Source of the DNA: Melampsora larici-populina 98AG31 | Lineage: Eukaryota > Basidiomycota > Pucciniomycetes > Pucciniales > Melampsoraceae | NCBI RefSeq assembly: GCF_000204055.1 | Contig: NW_006768792.1 | Coordinates: 917,676-981,675, forward strand | Reading direction: 5' to 3' | DNA length: 64,000 bases | Part shown: positions 20,398-29,630 of the stretch, piece by piece | Numbering within the stretch: position 1 is the first letter of the stretch | Layout of the letters: each line of letters opens with the position of its first letter | Made by a program: the position numbers and the translations under genes | Notes under the pieces: generated by a model | Told to the model about the DNA's origin: nothing | Databases searched by the model: none | The model's input: only the letters and a program-made list of their open reading frames with translations

Positions 20398-22173
20398 TCA
20401 ACATCTTCCTACAGTATGTCCTTCAGTATTACAATACACGCAGAAGACAGTATTCCCTTGATTACCATTTACTGGAGGTGGTGGAGGTTGATAAGTATTT
20501 TGATTATTAGTATTTGGATTTTGCGGATTATAAGGTCTATTAGCATTGTTATTATTATAAGGCCTGCTATAATTGGGCTGTTGTCCTTTATAATTCTGAG
20601 CTGGAAAATTACGTGGCTGATTATTAAAGTTATTATTATTGTTATAAGATTGATTAACTCTTTGATAATTTGACGGATTTTGCTGATGTTGAGCTCTAAA
20701 AGGTTCAGCTTGTTGATGGATTTGAGTTTGTAAAGAGTTTGAAACAGGAAGATAAGGGTGTAATGCATTTACAGGTGGTAATAATAATGGAGCCTGCACG
20801 TGATTTCTATGTAAATTTCCCAAATCACTACATAAAACTTCCATTTGCTGCGTGGCTTTTGCTTGCATTCCTCCTATTTTTGCAACTTTATTACTAGTAT
20901 CTTTTTGAATTACTTCACTTCTAACACCAGCAATTTCATTCTTGATTGCAAACTTCTCTTCTCCAATATCCTCAAAGATTAATAAGGCTTCTTCTTCAAT
21001 ATAATGATCAACAACCTTCTTTAATTTATTTAAATTAGGTAACCTATATCTTCCACTATCCACCTTCTTCATTAACTTCTTTCTTATCATGCTTTTCTTG
21101 AATTTCTTTTGAAGCTCATCAGAGAGAGCATCATAGAAATGGTGTGCAACTTCTTCATCATTTGAATCAATATAATCATGTCTTGTTAAATATTGATGAA
21201 TTTTGTCAAAATTAATTCTAAATGTTTGATATTCAGCTTTATTTGTAACACCACCAGTCCTAGCAGTTCTTTCTGATAAAGTTCTTAAATGATCAATTGA
21301 ATATCTTGGTTGCTCCGTGGTAGTTTGATACCTTTCAAATAATTGTTCCTTAACTTTCTTCCAACTCCATTCACCAGTACCCCATCCATCCATTTCACGT
21401 ATTTCCTCCTTCAATTCTTCTCCAACAACAAAGCTGGTTACTTGCCTGACCATATCAAGTTCTGAGGCGCCATTTGCTTCAGCTTGACTATGATAATTAA
21501 TAATGAACTTCTTAACATTCCTTCCAACTTCAAATCTAATACTTGAATCAGTATTATCAATTCTACGTGGTTTAATATGACTTCTAGCCTCCTCATTCCT
21601 TTCTTCACTACTGACATCCCCATTACTAATTGAATCATCATCTGAAGAACTTGAAGAGCTTGAATAATCTCCTCCATCATCTTCTTTAATAATTTTCTTA
21701 ATAACCTTCTTTCCTTTACTCTTTTTCACGACTTTTATCACCTCTTTTTCCTTCTCCTTCTTCTTTTTTTCTTCCTTAATTCTATTATTAGTGATCATAT
21801 CTGCCACTTCTTTTTCTCTTTGTAAATAATATTGTTGTTGATTATAATATTGTTGCTGCCAATCCACGTCTTCCTCATGATCAGAGGGTAATAATGGTTC
21901 TTGTTCCCTGAATCCAGTAAAAGCTGAAGGTGGAATTGGATCCTCAGCAGCAGGTTGTTCCTCACGTTGTTTTCCATGAATAGTTGATCCAGAGGAAGGT
22001 CCTGGAGGTGGTGGTGGTGGTAATATATTAATAGAAGTAGAAGCATCTGGAACATAAACTCTGCTTCCAGAAATTCGTGGAGTTCTTTTATAATGAGATG
22101 TTGGTGGTAATTCTAATTCCTCATCTCCATCATCCACCACATCTTGATTATGCATCTGAATAACTGAAGACAT
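20398..22173 (-). CDS. Gypsy gag polyprotein
   Basis: It has a clean ATG at 22173 and 591 residues. N-terminal part: Pro-rich then Lys/Glu-rich and a serine run. The middle is a helical retrotransposon gag (capsid) domain (VRQVTSFVVGEELKEEIREM, EWSWKKVKEQLFERYQ, HHFYDALSDELQKKF). A second helical part follows, then an Asn/Pro/Gln-rich linker. The C-terminus is one zinc knuckle, CVYCNTEGHTVGRC (CX2CX4HX4C). It terminates at TGA directly after the knuckle, and the same register continues as pol. That may be a readthrough design or a CGA-to-TGA mutation. Confidence 0.88.
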   Translation of the reverse strand: MSSVIQMHNQDVVDDGDEELELPPTSHYKRTPRISGSRVYVPDASTSINILPPPPPPGPSSGSTIHGKQREEQPAAEDPIPPSAFTGFREQEPLLPSDHEEDVDWQQQYYNQQQYYLQREKEVADMITNNRIKEEKKKKEKEKEVIKVVKKSKGKKVIKKIIKEDDGGDYSSSSSSSDDDSISNGDVSSEERNEEARSHIKPRRIDNTDSSIRFEVGRNVKKFIINYHSQAEANGASELDMVRQVTSFVVGEELKEEIREMDGWGTGEWSWKKVKEQLFERYQTTTEQPRYSIDHLRTLSERTARTGGVTNKAEYQTFRINFDKIHQYLTRHDYIDSNDEEVAHHFYDALSDELQKKFKKSMIRKKLMKKVDSGRYRLPNLNKLKKVVDHYIEEEALLIFEDIGEEKFAIKNEIAGVRSEVIQKDTSNKVAKIGGMQAKATQQMEVLCSDLGNLHRNHVQAPLLLPPVNALHPYLPVSNSLQTQIHQQAEPFRAQHQQNPSNYQRVNQSYNNNNNFNNQPRNFPAQNYKGQQPNYSRPYNNNNANRPYNPQNPNTNNQNTYQPPPPPVNGNQGNTVFCVYCNTEGHTVGRC

Positions 22174-22400
22174 AGCTTCTTTATATAATAAATTCTTTAA
22201 ATAAGAACTAATTTTGATATATTTTTAAATGAGAATGAAAGATAATGTTTATGATTAATTTGAATAAATTTAATTTTAAATATCTTCTGTTGATAACCAC
22301 GTGGATAATTTTTATTGAGTCTTGATGTAATATAATATACTTTGATTGTTGATAATGATTAAAGAGAAATTGATTTGATTATAAGCTAATTTTTAATTTG

Positions 22401-22422
22401 TCAAGCCCGGGCAGAGTCACCA
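22401..22422 (-). promoter_or_regulatory. Gypsy primer-binding site
   Basis: Read on the minus strand, three bases after the LTR end (TACA) comes TGGTGACTCTGCCCGGG, the TGG start expected of a tRNA 3'-end complement. The primer tRNA would end AGAGTCACCA; I could not name it. Confidence 0.7.
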
Positions 22423-22425
22423 ATA

Positions 22426-24050
22426 TGTAGAACTTATAACCCAACAAGGGTTATACAGAGCTGGAAGAGGATAATCTACTAATATAATGACTAGTAGAAG
22501 TTGTCTAAGGACTTCTCTTCTAAAACAACGCAATCAGAGAGAGCTCTGTTGTGTTGAGTACTGATAAGGCACCAGAGAAATATATCTTCACACGTATTTT
22601 AACTTTAAAAGCACACTTTGTATTACTATCAACACTGCTATAGTGTTATTCCCAAATGATAACTGAAGAAATAAGCAATATCTGATTGATATTATTCCCA
22701 ATGAGTTGTTATGACTATAAAACTAAAGTAAATTTCTCTTTATATCTGTAATAAAGGGCGTATTTAAGTGACCAGGTACTATTAAAATAAGTTTATGATG
22801 ATAAACAAAATAAGAATGGCGTAAATGATAAAGAAAAAAGGGGAACAACAGTCCCAAAACCCTCTCAAAGTATATATAACAATGTACTAGAACTTTTACA
22901 ATGGTCAACAACTTCAAAACCAATCAAATCCGCCCAAAATTCCCTAAAAACCCCATGATGACGCAATGTAATGATTTTGTTACTAATAAATGATGTAATT
23001 TTGACAGCTAAACGTAATCAATGACGCAATAATATGATGTACAGCACTTCTTATGATGAATACAGGTGATTTTTTCCTTGTAAACTAGCTGAAAACCAAT
23101 TTTTGAGATTACGAATTTTTTCAGATGTGCTCCAATTTTTGATTACTAAAGTGCATCTTGTAGCCCACGTGTTACTGATCATTTCTGACACCTACATGAC
23201 CTACTTCTGATGAGTGATGAGTAAGATATTGAGTTGTGAAGTTAAGGTTTTGAGCATTACATGTTGACTTGTGACTGTAAATTCGAGATTCACACCAATT
23301 CTTTATTTGCCTTATAACGTTTTTCACAAACCTCCGTTACTAATGATTTAAAGCTTGTACATTATGTAATCCACTCTTCTGCGTTGAATGAGCCATCTAC
23401 CAACCTATTCTGACGTCATTTGACATATGTAATTAGCTGAAAACCTCCATTTTCCACGAATTTCACCCATTTTCTTCACTTTTCACAGCTGCTACTCTCT
23501 TTTGCTTGCTCATGTAATATGACATCATCATCTATAACCTTAAAAATCCCGGAAAATCCGCTTGGCAACCTTAAATTCCATCACTACCACTATTACACAA
23601 CCAAACTACACGTGTACCTCTTGTTTACCAACTTCAAAAAAGTACCTTTTCCCTAATAACTTTTGTTTCTACTTATCAACCTTGAAGATTAAAATTGTCA
23701 TAGTATAATATAATGTTTTTCTTTCATATTCTAACCTCATAATACCCATAACTTTATTTCTACTAACCTAAAAACCATTTTCCAACCTATGTACCTATAT
23801 TTTTGAATTTTTCTTATGTTTTTCTTTCTTTCTTTTTGTAATAAGTTTGTAAGTAAAATATAATGATGTTAATGTATAATGTGAAATAAAATGATGTAAT
23901 GTTGACCTAATGACCAATACATAAGCCTACAAGAGCTTCAATTGATCAAAAACCTCCATTTTGAATTTTCTTTCCTGCTGAATCCTGCTAATAAACTGGT
24001 AAACTGGTAATTGTGGATTTTTTAATTGATCCCATAAATTGATCACCACA
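22426..24050 (-). repeat. Gypsy 5' LTR, 1625 bp
   Basis: In gene orientation it starts TGTGGTGATC (24050) and ends GTTCTACA (22426), the TG...CA form. The bounds are confirmed by the homologous solo LTR at 58269-60719, whose ends coincide. It contains no open frame of note. A strongly AT-rich middle (22700-23900) is shared with the solo copy. Confidence 0.88.
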
Positions 24051-24149
24051 ACTGATCTTCAAGAACCTTGTGATCAAAATGTTTCCGTGAGGTTGGTATA
24101 TTCAAAAGTTCTCTTGAGTTAACCATGTGGTCTCGTTACTGACATCTGA

Positions 24150-26108
24150 GTTGGCGACAGTCCCTTATCGGAAACTAACTTGGAAACAGATGTGAACGAT
24201 CAGAAATTCCTTCGCGGCTATGTATGGGACGGCGTAAACTCTCTTGGTTCATCTCCTGCTATCGAATCCAGCCTTTATGCATGGCCTTTTCCCGACGCTC
24301 CACCTCTCTCTGAAGACCCTTGCGCAGATTTTGTGTTGAAACAATATCCTCACCTTTTTAAAGTCAAAACTCCGATAAATATCGACAAATTCGAAACTCT
24401 TCTGGTCAATCATCCGAATCGTCCTTTTGTGAAATCAGTCATCAAAGGTCTAAAAGAAGGTTTTTCGCCATGCTCATCCCTTCCGAATGATTCCATCGTA
24501 GACGGACCGAATCACAAATCTTGCAAAGATAATCAAGAATTATTAGAAGCTCAGTGTCAAGAAGAAGTTGATAAAGGTCGCTACTTGGAAGAATTCACTA
24601 CTCTATTGCCCGGTATGAAGGTCATCCCCCTTCTAATGGTAACAAAGAAAGATTCTCAAAAGATGAGAGTCTGTTTGAACATGAGTGCTGGCATCCATTC
24701 CCCTAATTCTCTGATCAAAAAATGCGACATTCCGATTGCTTATGATTCTCTCAAGACTTTCATTCCCTTTTTAATTGAAATGAAAGAAGAATTTGGTGAA
24801 GTAGATTTGTACAAATCAGACGTGGAGAACGCCTTTAGAATGATTCCGCTCCATTTACAATATCAAATTTGTCAAATCATCAAAATTAGGGGTGATAGGA
24901 AAAGAGTGGACCATGATCTAACCTTTGGTTCTTCCGCTTCTCCCCATATATTCTGCGGTGTTTTTTCTTTGGTTCTATGGATTGCAGAGTTCAAGTTCGG
25001 AATAAAGTACATGAACGACATGATGGACGACATTTGGTCAGTCTGTTCTAAAAAACACTCGGTCGAATTCAAAGGTCACTGCATTCCTTTACCTCAAGCA
25101 AAGTTGTTAAACCTGTGGGACATACTTGGTATTCCTTGGGTTTGGAAGAAGCAAATCAATGGTCCGGTAATCGAAATCATCGGTCACATTGTCGATTCCG
25201 AGAAGATGCTAATGTATTTACATCCGGATAAGAAGAAACATTTAATCGAAACTCTTCAAAACTTCGTATCTAAGCCAGGCCACTCTCTCAACGACTGGCA
25301 CAGGGTTTTAGTTCATGCTTCGTGGGCATGTACTTCGATGCCGTGGGGGAGGTTTGCTCTCCAAAGTTTATATGAAAAGTCCGGCAAGAAGAAACATCGC
25401 TATCTTCAAATCCATCTTAACAAAGAAAATCAAAACGATTTGCGATGGGTGATCCAATTCTTCAAGGATAGCGAGGGTGTCCAAATGTTGAACACCTTAC
25501 GTTGGGCCCTTCCGGAAGCAGATGTGATTTTCTTCACCGACGCTTGCATGACGGGCATTGGTGTCTGGGAGCCGAGTTCACGTAATGGGAAGTATCTCAT
25601 CCTGCCGCCCCCACCTCGAAATATCTTTTGGGCCGAGTTACTGGGTGTTGTATTGGCAATAACAATCGGTATCGCCAACGGAGCAAAGAAGATTTTCATT
25701 CATTGTGACAACAGGAACGTGGTCAATCTTTTTAGGACTCATGCACCGAACAGGATTGTTCGTCCCTTATTCTGTTCCTGCGTTCATCAATTAGTTTTGT
25801 CTAAGGTCGACGTTAAAGTCAGACATGTCTCAGCAGAAGACAACTCAGAGGCTGATAAATTATCTCGCATAAAATCTGTTCTAATGGTTAAGGACCACAA
25901 TATTCTTTGTCATGCCATTAATGCAGATTCAATCGCCTATTTAAACATCGACCCGTCTCTCTCATCCGGCGGGAAAGAAGTCAATTTAGATTCTCTCGAA
26001 CTATCGGAAGAAGACCCAGACTCCATCGCCGATTCGTCTTCATCATGGGTAAATCCAAAAGTGTGGTTAAACCCAAACCAAGGAAGCCTTTTCCGAACAT
26101 TAGTGTAG
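24150..26108 (+). CDS. Y3 reverse transcriptase-RNase H
   Basis: The frame is open from 24150 with no ATG near its start, so the true start is upstream or spliced. RT: VDLYKSDVENAFRMIPLH (first catalytic Asp), LTFGSSASPHIFCGVF, and the catalytic loop KYMNDMMDDIWS, with the DD pair intact. A connection segment (IEIIGHIVDSEKMLMYLHPDKK) follows. RNase H: FFTDACMTGIGVWEP (D), FWAELLGVVLA (E), HCDNRNVVNLF (D), AEDNSEADKLSR (D), all four present. No stop interrupts it over about 650 residues, unlike Y1 and Y2. It overlaps the recombinase ORF by 64 bases in another frame, so the two products need frameshifting, re-initiation or separate messages. Confidence 0.85.
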   Translation, partial: VGDSPLSETNLETDVNDQKFLRGYVWDGVNSLGSSPAIESSLYAWPFPDAPPLSEDPCADFVLKQYPHLFKVKTPINIDKFETLLVNHPNRPFVKSVIKGLKEGFSPCSSLPNDSIVDGPNHKSCKDNQELLEAQCQEEVDKGRYLEEFTTLLPGMKVIPLLMVTKKDSQKMRVCLNMSAGIHSPNSLIKKCDIPIAYDSLKTFIPFLIEMKEEFGEVDLYKSDVENAFRMIPLHLQYQICQIIKIRGDRKRVDHDLTFGSSASPHIFCGVFSLVLWIAEFKFGIKYMNDMMDDIWSVCSKKHSVEFKGHCIPLPQAKLLNLWDILGIPWVWKKQINGPVIEIIGHIVDSEKMLMYLHPDKKKHLIETLQNFVSKPGHSLNDWHRVLVHASWACTSMPWGRFALQSLYEKSGKKKHRYLQIHLNKENQNDLRWVIQFFKDSEGVQMLNTLRWALPEADVIFFTDACMTGIGVWEPSSRNGKYLILPPPPRNIFWAELLGVVLAITIGIANGAKKIFIHCDNRNVVNLFRTHAPNRIVRPLFCSCVHQLVLSKVDVKVRHVSAEDNSEADKLSRIKSVLMVKDHNILCHAINADSIAYLNIDPSLSSGGKEVNLDSLELSEEDPDSIADSSSSWVNPKVWLNPNQGSLFRTLV

Positions 26109-27076
26109 AAGAGTTACAACATATGTCAATAGAAGATTGTCGTAACTCCGTCCAAGATTCTTCTCTTTTGAAATACAAGTCCGGTTTTAAATGCTTGGCT
26201 AAATTTTGTATTCATTTCGAAAAAGACCTTAGCCCAAACAAAAATGACTTATGTGAATTTATTACTTGTCTCAGTTGCATGATTTCTCCTCGATCAGTCC
26301 GCGCGTATTTAACCGGTATCAAACATATTTTCAATCGCGACTTTCCTTCAATCACTTGTCAAACCAACCATCCAGACGTCAAGAAAACGATGAAACACTG
26401 CTTGGCTAATTACTCAAAGCCAGTAGTTAGAAAAAATCCCCTTACGCTGGTTCAATTGGTTTCGGTTGTATCTAAGTCCTCTCATTCTTATGATGATAAA
26501 CTATTTTTAGCAATGCTGAGCGTTGGTCTTGGAGGTCTTCACCGTTTGGGAGAAATGACAGTCCCTAATTCAGCAAAACTTCTCGACGCAAGGAAAATTA
26601 TTTTACGCTCATCTTTTCGATTCTCAGCTTGCAAGAAATTCATGCAGTATCACCTTCCATATTCGAAAGGCGATAGAAATTTTTTAGGTGCTCCAGTGGT
26701 CGTTCAAGAGTTTTATAATTCCCCCGCCTGTCCTATTTGCTTGATGAAATCTTACCTCCGTCAACGCGATTCCAACTTCATATCTTCACATGAACTTTTC
26801 TTAACTTCATCAGGCACTCCTCCAACTCGTTCCTGGTTTCTTTCTCGATTCCATCTTCATTTCGACAAATCTTTTTCAGGTCATTCTTTGAGGTCGGGAG
26901 GGGCGACAGCCATGGCTCAAGCTGGCTCAAACATGGAGGCGATCAAGAGCGCAGGTCGCTGGTCGTCTGACACGTTTTTAATTTATACTCGTGGTCACGT
27001 TGCCTTACGATTACCGGAAAATCAGAACCATGTAATCGGGCACGTGGCTCACATTGGGTCTAGAGTCTCGTTTTGA
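26045..27076 (+). CDS. Y3 tyrosine recombinase
   Basis: It has an ATG at 26045 and 343 residues. The N-terminal SAM-like half (SLLKYKSGFKCLAKFC, SPRSVRAYLTGIKHIF) is followed by the catalytic half with Arg in GLHRLGEMT, HxxR in SGHSLRSGGATAMA, Trp in AGRWSSDTF, and Tyr in FLIYTRGH. All expected catalytic residues are present. It would insert the circular cDNA of the element. An intact RT and recombinase pair suggests Y3 was active more recently than Y1/Y2, or that it escaped mutation. Confidence 0.87.
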   Translation: MGKSKSVVKPKPRKPFPNISVEELQHMSIEDCRNSVQDSSLLKYKSGFKCLAKFCIHFEKDLSPNKNDLCEFITCLSCMISPRSVRAYLTGIKHIFNRDFPSITCQTNHPDVKKTMKHCLANYSKPVVRKNPLTLVQLVSVVSKSSHSYDDKLFLAMLSVGLGGLHRLGEMTVPNSAKLLDARKIILRSSFRFSACKKFMQYHLPYSKGDRNFLGAPVVVQEFYNSPACPICLMKSYLRQRDSNFISSHELFLTSSGTPPTRSWFLSRFHLHFDKSFSGHSLRSGGATAMAQAGSNMEAIKSAGRWSSDTFLIYTRGHVALRLPENQNHVIGHVAHIGSRVSF

Positions 27077-27107
27077 TAGTGAGTTTTTGGTTTGTGTTTA
27101 TTTGTGT

Positions 27108-27244
27108 CATAAGCTTTTACGCTTGGTCACTTTGGTCAATGGCTTTTAGCCTTTTCTGGTGCTGGTCAATGGTTTTTTATTAAAAACCTTTTTTTTGCTT
27201 GTGTCAATGGCTTGCTGCCTGCGTTGGCTAATGGCTTTTCAGCC
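27108..27244. repeat. Array of five small hairpins after Y3 recombinase
   Basis: Degenerate units of about 17-25 bases each form a short stem: aagcttttacgctt (27111-27124), ggcttttagcc (27141-27151), ggttttttattaaaaacc (27171-27188), ggcttgctgcc (27209-27219), ggcttttcagcc (27233-27244). The last four follow tcaat or ctaat. The stems covary rather than being copies, which points to a conserved structure. Confidence 0.65.
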
Positions 27245-27810
27245 TACAAATGTGTTTGGACTGGTTTTGTTGTGTTCATATGACTGACAATTGTTTTATT
27301 TTGGCGCTATTTCTTTTTTCCCTCTCCTTCTTCACCACTCTGATTTACGGCTTATAGGCGGGTCAGAGAGGGTGTGATATTTTTTATTATTTCAAGCAAT
27401 TTATTACCCTAGGCATATCGCCCAGGGTTTTGTCCAAACACTGTTCTCTTGATTTTTTAGTATGTTTCATACTAAGTTTCGTGAGTGAAGAATCCACATT
27501 TCCCTCAATTCAAAAGACAAGGGAATTGGTAAATAAAAGAGCCACTGCATATGAACCAGCTCCAACCTTGTCTTTACATTTTCTTGAATTACTGCTACTG
27601 GATGATCCATGGAGTTCTGTTTCACCTCTCCTCAAAGCTTGTGTACATATCTCAGAAAAAGGTGAAAATGATCAATCATGGATCACCTGACAGCTTGAGT
27701 TACCAGAGAAGTACAGGGGAGGTTGAAGTTTAAGTACATGAAATGGGTCTTTCAAATTCCCATACCACATCTGGCTTAAAACAAAGGTTTGTGTTGAGTA
27801 AATAACATAA
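27245..27810. other. 3' flank of Y3, no gene seen
   Basis: No supported gene. A CTAGGCATATCGCCCAGGG inverted motif lies near 27409-27427 and may belong to the element end. Open frames here are short and unlike any family I know. Confidence 0.35.
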
Positions 27811-28160
27811 CACTACAAAAAATATCACATTTTCTGGGCAGAAAACATAGATATTGATATACAAAATCATTGAGAGTCAGGAAGAGAGCAATAAATACAA
27901 AAAATATGCACATGATTCCTGGTGTTGGGAACTGAAATCATAGTATTTTTTTGTATCTTTAGAGTGTATATTGATGAATGTACCAACCAAAAAAAACCAT
28001 GATTGTCAGATCTTGACCTGTGACAGATGCTGAAATTTGCTTCCTGAGATTCAAGAGAACAATTTGAAAGCAAAACACTTGACTGCTAGTTCATTAGACA
28101 GCTGAACTCTGTCTCCAGAGCTTTCCTCAAGGCATTCCTAGATGTCTACACTCCATACCC
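27811..28160 (+). mobile_element. Truncated CACTA-type MITE copy
   Basis: It starts CACTACAAAAAA and aligns by eye with the left half of the intact MITE at 59610-60425 (shared blocks include caggaagagagc, aaaaaatatgca and agtatttttttgtat, then ttcatt-agctgaact). The right terminal repeat is not found, so the copy is deleted or diverged. Confidence 0.6.
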
Positions 28161-29630
28161 CCTAATAAATATGGACTCATTAATGCTCTCTGCTTATTTG
28201 AAGCCACCCACTATCATACCCAACAGCTCTTGTGGTGTGTGAAAAGATGTTGACTTAGTAAGTAGCTTTGATTATGGCACGTCCCTGAGCTATGAGGAGG
28301 ATGGATGCCAAAGACCTAGCTCATGGATACAACAACTTTATTCAGCCGGATTTCTTTGACAAAGGTATGGGTTTCTCAATGAAAAGACTGTATCCTGACT
28401 AATTTGTAGTTATTATTGGTCAGATTCCGGTCTCATAAATATGTCAAGAGGCTTGATGCATAATGATATTTATAATTTTCCATGATGTTACTTGTGCTTG
28501 ATGAATGATTGCTGGGCTTTTGTGGAATCTGTGATTCAGCTGAATAAACTCATCACTTGAAATGTGCCACCAATAAGCTCCAATAATCTCTTGAAGAGTA
28601 ATATGATGATAGGGTGTATCACCAAAGGACAGAATTTGACATAGGCATCCAACACATTTTTTTGCTTGAACATAATGATCTAGCAAAAGTATCAAGCTGT
28701 GTGATTGGATTTGCTCTTTCCATTGGCCCATTGAGATCATAGTCTAATCCCTATATTTTGAGTAATCAAACAAAAGAGCAAAATCAGCACTTTTTTCTGA
28801 TTTGGCATCCAATATATAGATTAGCTTTTTGCATACAACCATGATTTTGTCAGGATTCAATCAAGGCATGAAATAACACTTAATCCCATGAAGCCCAAAA
28901 GCTTTGACTAATGATTCATCTATATTTTTCCATGCCAGTCAATAGGGAAGATCAAATGTATCAGATTAGACGGGGTTTGAAGACAACCGGTACCAAGAGA
29001 TCTCAAAACTGTTTCCCAATAGTCTTTTCCATACTTGAGAGTTGTAACCAAGGTTTAAACAGTTTGAAAGATTGGTGATTGAAGTCAAAGAAAAGAGTTT
29101 GGATCTGGATCTACCGTGAAAGACAAGCTTCGTATAACACAATGCTGTGGCAACGTCATATTGATGATCACAGTTGGAAAGTTATTTGGAATCAAATTTA
29201 TAAAAAGACCTTGAAGGGTGTCCTTCAGAGGTTCAATGGCCATTCTGATAGCTGAATTTGGAGAATATGTGACATATCCTATCACTTTCAGAGTCCCTTT
29301 AGTGGTTTAACACAGATCAGAAATTGCATCAATGTTTCCATTGGAATGTTGAAACCGCAGATGTCGTAGCTTTGGCAGGGAAAGGGTTGTAGGATGTTGT
29401 AGGCACATTCCATGGTCGGCAAGCGCCTGGTTTCGGGTTGCGCTACGAAGAACTCGATGATTATGTATAGTGATTCGATTGAAAGCCATTTGTTTCCAAG
29501 TTTGGTGTTTGAATGAAAAGACTGATTTATTTACCATGTCAGAGGATTTTGAGAAAGTGGAATGAAGTTCTTGGTCAAGATCTCGAATGATTTGTCTGGT
29601 TGATGACGTCATACTGAATCGAGATCGCGG
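28161..29630. other. Intergenic DNA, no gene seen
   Basis: No supported gene. The right end should hold the promoter of the M28 peptidase gene. Confidence 0.4.

Larger units (their letters stand above)
18149..24050 (-). mobile_element. Ty3/Gypsy retrotransposon, proximal part with 5' LTR
   Basis: Order in gene orientation: 5' LTR (24050 to 22426), primer-binding site (about 22422-22401), gag (22173-20398), protease region (20367-19057), first half of RT (19050-18157), then the KDZ insertion. The rest continues at 1201. Two in-frame stops (about 20398-20400 TGA, 19054-19056 TAA) separate the three frames, which are otherwise in one register, so the element looks recently decayed. The host DNA to its right is the Y3 retrotransposon. 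Confidence 0.88.
24051..27250 (+). mobile_element. Tyrosine-recombinase retrotransposon Y3, 5'-truncated
   Basis: It contains RT-RNase H (24150-26108) and tyrosine recombinase (26045-27076), then a hairpin array (27108-27244). The protein sequences are only distantly like Y1/Y2, so it is another lineage. The Gypsy LTR ends at 24050, about 100 bases before the RT frame, so the 5' part (gag) is missing here and may lie left of the window if Gypsy inserted into it. Confidence 0.8.

Noticed and set aside
20377..20673. Plus-strand open frame rich in Ile and Ser
   Set aside because: It is the antisense of the Asn-rich gag linker.
27108..27244. CRISPR-like array
   Set aside because: Units are degenerate, very short and lack unique spacers; the organism is eukaryotic.
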